From assembly GCA_946614205.1 (NCBI GenBank), contig CAMOGR010000054.1, forward strand, positions 1-9,063: a stretch of 9,063 bases of DNA, written 5' to 3'. Made by a program: the position numbers and the translations under genes. The notes beneath the pieces were generated by a model. The model saw nothing but the letters and a program-made list of their open reading frames with translations. It was not told where the DNA came from and made no database searches. Positions 5,564-9,063 of the stretch are shown here, in pieces. The stretch is from an uncultured Bacteroidales bacterium. Lineage in GTDB: Bacteria; Bacteroidota; Bacteroidia; Bacteroidales; UBA932. Numbering within the stretch: the stretch's first letter is position 1; every line of letters starts with the position of its first letter.

Positions 5564-6988
5564 ATGGTACGCAAAGCATACATCATACTCGCGCTTGCGG
5601 CCATAGTGGCAGTTGCAGGTTGCAAGAAGGAAGTCGCGCCGGCGGCTCCCGCAGAAGAAGGCTTCTACGAGTTCACACTCACCGCTTCTGCCCCGGACGC
5701 GGACACCAAGACGACATACGACGAAGACAAGTATTTCTCCTGGACGGCCGGAGACAAGATTTCAGTACTGTTCAGCGACGGAACCACCGACAAGTTCTTC
5801 ACCCTGACCGCACAGGGAGGCGGAGCTTCCGCCACTTTCAAGGGAAACATCACCAACGGCTACACGCTCGGAGCCGCAGACGGCAACAAGTACGCGCTCT
5901 ATCCGGCAAATGACGGACACTCCTACACCTCCGGAGAGGCCAAGCCGGTCAAATTCGTCGTCCCCGCCGCAGTTGATTTCTCGACCGACGGTTTTTCCGC
6001 CAACATTCCCCTGGCCGCTCTCGGCGACGCTGACAACGTCTTCGTCTTCAAGCCGATGTGCTCGGTTGTAAAGTTCTCCTTCCACAACATTCCGGCGCAG
6101 ACCTCCAAGGTCAAATTCAAAGTAACGGCGCAGAACACACATGCACTCTCCGGAACCTTCGAATGCAAGGTCGGCGGATACAACCTGTACTGGTCTCCCA
6201 AGTGGGCTGCAGAGGGCACGTCTTCCATCACCTATACGGAAAGCGTAAGCGGTGGCAAGGCCAGCTTCTATGTCCCCATCCCCGCATGGGACGGTACTGG
6301 ATTCATTCCCGAAATCATGCTGACCGACGCCGATTCCGATGCGACTCTCTACAGCGCCAAAGCCAAGAACGGTCTTCCCTCCGATACCGCAGGCAGCCTC
6401 GGCAGCATAATAGTCATTCCTTCCATCAAGATTGCAGGAGCTACGGCATGGGCCTTCCCTTCCGCCTATAGCATTGACTGGGAGTCTGTTACAGCTGCCG
6501 CCGCCGGCGATTCCGAGGCCGGATTCGATGCCATCGTGCAGATGAAAGCCACTGCAGACGCCAACAATCTCTACGTCTACCTTGAGGTAAAGAAGGACGC
6601 GCTGTACGACAATTCCGCATACAATTATGCCAACTATTCCCATCTTTACATAGGTTCCGGCAGCGCCACCGAAGGCGAATCCTTCTGGGGATGGACGGCA
6701 GTATTCGAGAGCAAGATTGACGCTTGGATGAAGTATGGCAACAATGCCAGATACTACCATTGGAACGGCAATCTGACCAAGCCCACCGCAGTAGAGCATG
6801 GCGGCCTGCTGTACTACGAAATCGCCGTCACCCGTTCGGCATTCCCCGGACTATCCGGCTCTTCGGCAATCCTCGGCATGTACATTACAAAGCAATGGGT
6901 CGAGGGCGAAACATGGCTTGGCACGTCAGACCAGATCGGCATCGTCCCTGCACGCTGGCAGGCACCCCTGAGCGTCACCCTTCCTTAA
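5564..6988 (+). CDS. Lipoprotein: fimbrillin-like N-terminal module plus DOMON/CBM9-like C-terminal domain
   Basis: A 474-residue predicted lipoprotein: a positively charged start (MVRK), hydrophobic core and clean lipobox AVAGC with Cys20, then an Ala/Pro linker. Residues about 33-286 are the beta-rich module shared with the protein at 3218-5398 (KTTYDEDKYFSWTAGDK, ISVLF, KYALYPA, VFKPMCSVVKFSF). Residues about 290-474 look like a separate beta-sandwich: WAFPSAYSIDWE opens it, an ADANNLYVYLEV strand follows, then many aromatic residues (YNYANYSHLYIG, FWGWTAVF, ARYYHWNG), YYEIAVTRSAF and LGMYITKQW. This order (a ligand strand with NLYVYLEV and a late YEIAV strand) is typical of DOMON/CBM9-like sugar-binding domains, and the end resembles the partial protein at the left edge. 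I infer a non-catalytic envelope binding protein. It starts 3 bases after the small protein and ends 6 bases before the esterase gene. Confidence 0.82.
   Translation: MVRKAYIILALAAIVAVAGCKKEVAPAAPAEEGFYEFTLTASAPDADTKTTYDEDKYFSWTAGDKISVLFSDGTTDKFFTLTAQGGGASATFKGNITNGYTLGAADGNKYALYPANDGHSYTSGEAKPVKFVVPAAVDFSTDGFSANIPLAALGDADNVFVFKPMCSVVKFSFHNIPAQTSKVKFKVTAQNTHALSGTFECKVGGYNLYWSPKWAAEGTSSITYTESVSGGKASFYVPIPAWDGTGFIPEIMLTDADSDATLYSAKAKNGLPSDTAGSLGSIIVIPSIKIAGATAWAFPSAYSIDWESVTAAAAGDSEAGFDAIVQMKATADANNLYVYLEVKKDALYDNSAYNYANYSHLYIGSGSATEGESFWGWTAVFESKIDAWMKYGNNARYYHWNGNLTKPTAVEHGGLLYYEIAVTRSAFPGLSGSSAILGMYITKQWVEGETWLGTSDQIGIVPARWQAPLSVTLP
5660..6421 (+). repeat. Copy 2 of a duplicated N-terminal lipoprotein module (pairs with 3314-4057)
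   Basis: This encodes residues 33-286 of the DOMON-type lipoprotein. Compared with copy 1 it keeps the FSWTAGD, ISVLF, LAALG, VFKPMCSVVKFSF and ASFYVP landmarks in the same order, with a longer segment (around the Tyr-Pro-Ala landmark and before LAALG) containing SGEAKPVKFVVPAAVDFS. A more remote third version is in the protein at 1622-3202. Confidence 0.75.
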
Positions 6989-6994
6989 AATGCG

Positions 6995-8362
6995 ATGGGA
7001 TTCAAGCGTTTAGCATTTATACTCCTGCTCGGAGCGTCCCTTTTCGCATGCGAGAAGCCGGACGACGGGCAGGAGCCCGGTAATGAGCCGGAGGTTCCCG
7101 TGGAGCTTCTCGACCTGAAGCTGTCAGTCCCCGTAGCCGGAAACTGGGTGTTCAACGCAAGGCCTGAAATCACGATTCATATAGAGAACCCCAACAGCGT
7201 TGCTGTAAAAGCCGCCGTGCAAGTGCGAATAACCACCGACCTTAAGAAAGCGGTCACGACGGTGGAACAAGACTTCGAGGCTGCTCCCGGCGCTTCCGAC
7301 ATCCCGATAGAGTTAGGGGAAGACCTTGCCCCTGGATTCTACCGCGCGATGTGCGCAGTCAACGGCAGGATAGCCCGGAACTTCATCTTCGGCATTTCCC
7401 CCGAAAAGATAGTCTCGGCACCCGACATGCAACCCGATTTCAACGAGTTCTGGGAGAATGCGAAGGCTCAGCTCTCCGCTGTCGACATGGCGGCGGAACT
7501 TACTGAAATCCCCGCCAGAAGTTCTGCCGGATGCAAGGTCTATCTGGTTGAAATGCAATCCGTTCCCGACGGTCCGGATGGAGAGCCCGTGACGATTCGC
7601 GGGTATTACCTTGAGCCGCAGGACGGAGAAAAGCATCCCGTACTGATTCATTTCTTCGGATACGATACCCAGATAAAGCCTTCCAAGCTATCATGCCCGT
7701 CCGGAGGGAGCAATCCCACCTACGCCGAATTCTATCTCTCCACCCGCGGCCAGATGATAAACAACCGTACGGCTGACAACCGGGAGCCGGACGGCAAGGG
7801 AGACTTCGTGAACATCTATGGCGACTGGTTCGCATTCAACTTCGGGAACCGCGACGGCTGGTATTACCGCGGCGCCTTCCTGGATTGCGTCCAGGCGGTC
7901 CGTTTCATGGCGACGCGCCCCACCAGCGACATGGACAATCTCTTTGCCGAAGGCTCCAGCCAGGGAGGTGCGTTCAGCTACGCCGCAGCGGCGCTGAGCG
8001 ACTATCCCTTTACCGCCATCGCTCCCTGCGTGGCGTTCCTGGGCGACTTCCCGGACTACTTCAAAATTGTCTCCTGGCCCGGGGATACGGCAAAGAAGAA
8101 CAAGGGCAGCATGACTGACGAGCAGATGTACGAGTTCCTTTCGTACTTCGACACCAAGAACCTCGCGACCCGCATCAGCTGCGCCGTCATGGCATGCTCG
8201 GGTCTGCAGGACGGGACCTGCCCGCCCCATACCAACATAGCTCCGTTCAACAACCTCAAGAGCACCGACAAGGTGTATTATTACTACCCTACCATGCAGC
8301 ACGAGATTCCCTCGGACTGGAGCTCAAAATACCGGGCATTCTTCAAGGAAAGGATGAAATAA
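6995..8362 (+). CDS. Acetyl xylan esterase (AXE1/CE7-type) lipoprotein
   Basis: A 455-residue alpha/beta-hydrolase predicted to remove acetyl groups from sugars or oligosaccharides. The signal peptide ends at Cys19 (SLFAC), followed by an acidic/Pro linker (CEKPDDGQEPGNEPEVP). Residues about 37-130 form a beta-rich, Ig-like N-terminal domain (IHIENPNSVAVKAAVQVRI). The esterase domain starts near 145 (FNEFWENAKAQL) and shows the CE7 landmarks: RGQ at 251-253, nucleophile Ser322 in GSSQGG, Asp406 in SGLQDGTCPP and His436 in MQHE, plus GWYYRGAFLDCVQAVRF before the nucleophile. All triad residues are present. CE7 enzymes such as the B. subtilis cephalosporin C deacetylase are usually about 320 residues without an export signal; here an extra domain and a lipid anchor place the activity in the envelope. 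It starts 6 bases after the previous stop and the transporter follows after 9 bases. True substrate (xylan or another acetylated glycan) is not known. Confidence 0.92.
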   Translation: MGFKRLAFILLLGASLFACEKPDDGQEPGNEPEVPVELLDLKLSVPVAGNWVFNARPEITIHIENPNSVAVKAAVQVRITTDLKKAVTTVEQDFEAAPGASDIPIELGEDLAPGFYRAMCAVNGRIARNFIFGISPEKIVSAPDMQPDFNEFWENAKAQLSAVDMAAELTEIPARSSAGCKVYLVEMQSVPDGPDGEPVTIRGYYLEPQDGEKHPVLIHFFGYDTQIKPSKLSCPSGGSNPTYAEFYLSTRGQMINNRTADNREPDGKGDFVNIYGDWFAFNFGNRDGWYYRGAFLDCVQAVRFMATRPTSDMDNLFAEGSSQGGAFSYAAAALSDYPFTAIAPCVAFLGDFPDYFKIVSWPGDTAKKNKGSMTDEQMYEFLSYFDTKNLATRISCAVMACSGLQDGTCPPHTNIAPFNNLKSTDKVYYYYPTMQHEIPSDWSSKYRAFFKERMK

Positions 8363-8371
8363 GACAGAAAT

Positions 8372-9063
8372 ATGACACAGAAAAAACACAACTGGCTGCT
8401 GTACGCCCTGGTGACTATGGTCACATGGGGCGTATGGGGAGCCTTTTCGGACCAGCCTGACTTCCCTGCGACCCTCACCTACGTGGTATGGGCGATCAGC
8501 ATGGTCCCCTGCGCGCTCGTGGCGCTTGCGAACATAAAGTTCAAACTGGATGTACGCCCGAAGAGCATACTCCTCGGAATGGGGGTCGGACTGCTTGGAG
8601 CCGGAGGGCAGCTTGCCCTTTTCCAGGCGCTTAAGTTCGGACCCGGGTATCTTGTGGTGCCCATGATTTCCGTGGCGCCCATCATAACCGTCATCCTTTC
8701 CGCAGTCTTCCTGAAGGAAAGGGTCAGCAAGGCGGGCCTGCTGGGAATAGCCCTGGCTTTTGTCGCCATCATCTGCTTCTCCCTCTCCGGCAAGAGCGAC
8801 GATGCGGTGACCAGCTGGGTATGGATACTGTTCGCCGCCGTCGTTTTCGTGTTCTGGGGTATCCAGGCGCTTATCATGAAGCTCGCCAACAATTATGCCC
8901 CCGACGCCGAGAGCGTATTCATCTATATGGCAATATCGGGACTGGTGCTTACGCCCATAGCGCTTGCGATGACAGACTTCAGCCAGGGCATCAACATGGG
9001 TTGGAGCGGTCCCTGGTTTACCTTCTGCGTGCAGATACTCAATGCAATCGGCGCATTCACCCT
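8372..9063 (+). CDS. DMT superfamily (EamA-type) transporter, N-terminal part (3' end outside window)
   Basis: The ATG at 8372 opens a frame that runs off the right edge after 230 complete codons. The protein is strongly hydrophobic with about eight visible membrane segments (approximately residues 8-25, 34-54, 66-87, 93-114, 121-139, 149-170, 182-200 and 213-230), consistent with the ten-helix drug/metabolite transporter fold made of two EamA repeats. The first repeat ends with the family hallmark of a Pro-containing helix followed by FLKERVS (residues 113-119). A TWGVWGAF stretch occurs in helix 1. Members export or import small metabolites such as amino acids, sugars or drugs; the substrate cannot be read from the sequence. 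It starts only 9 bases after the esterase stop and could be co-transcribed, moving a product of the envelope enzymes across the inner membrane, or it may be an unrelated passenger at the operon end. Confidence 0.88.
   Translation, partial: MTQKKHNWLLYALVTMVTWGVWGAFSDQPDFPATLTYVVWAISMVPCALVALANIKFKLDVRPKSILLGMGVGLLGAGGQLALFQALKFGPGYLVVPMISVAPIITVILSAVFLKERVSKAGLLGIALAFVAIICFSLSGKSDDAVTSWVWILFAAVVFVFWGIQALIMKLANNYAPDAESVFIYMAISGLVLTPIALAMTDFSQGINMGWSGPWFTFCVQILNAIGAFT

Noticed and set aside
3680..6082. DNA-level direct repeat as a mobile element or recombination site
   Set aside because: The matching segments (3680-3715 and 6047-6082) differ mainly at third codon positions and lie in a paralogous protein module, so they reflect gene duplication; no flanking inverted repeats or transposase are seen.
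5762..6799. Long open frame of 345 codons on the minus strand
   Set aside because: It is the antisense shadow of the DOMON-type lipoprotein. The Gly/Val/Ile-rich sequence shows no domain or signal peptide, and the plus-strand frame is clearly the coding one.

Overview
The window looks like chromosome from a GC-rich member of the Bacteroidota, probably order Bacteroidales (an Alistipes/Rikenellaceae-like or uncultured gut lineage would fit). The evidence is a run of lipoproteins with acidic or Pro-rich tails after the lipobox Cys, fimbrillin-like N-terminal modules, DUF4874/DUF4832 and SdiA-regulated-type domains, and starts without a clear Shine-Dalgarno sequence. All real genes are on the + strand and tightly packed. 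I saw no RNA genes, insertion sequences or CRISPR array.

Layout. Positions 1-389 hold the C-terminal end of a probable secreted protein with a beta-sandwich (DOMON/CBM9-like) end. A strong intrinsic terminator (408-457) follows. Then comes a compact gene train: an alkaline-phosphatase-family lipoprotein (472-1611); a lipoprotein with a fimbrillin-like N-terminus and a C-terminal SdiA-regulated-type beta-propeller (1622-3202); a lipoprotein with a related N-terminal module joined to DUF4874+DUF4832, a putative glycosidase-like region (3218-5398); a 46-residue small protein (5420-5560); a lipoprotein with the same N-terminal module joined to a DOMON-like C-terminus (5564-6988); a CE7/AXE1-type acetyl esterase lipoprotein (6995-8362); and the first 230 codons of a DMT/EamA transporter (8372 to the end). 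Gaps between genes are 3 to 21 bases after the terminator region, so 472-9063 reads as one operon. No gene-free stretch reaches 300 bases; the longest is the 82-base gap with the terminator.

Working together (inference). Five consecutive full-length proteins carry lipoprotein signals, so the operon mainly encodes cell-envelope proteins. Their predicted activities are phosphomonoester removal, a propeller of the phytase-like/SdiA-regulated type, a glycosidase-like DUF pair, a carbohydrate-binding-like sandwich and O-deacetylation. That set would suit attack on a decorated (acetylated, perhaps phosphorylated) glycan, as in the tail of a polysaccharide utilization locus, but no SusC/SusD pair is visible. 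The most unusual points are the common N-terminal module carried on three different C-terminal domains, and the 46-residue protein without a signal peptide inserted among the lipoproteins.
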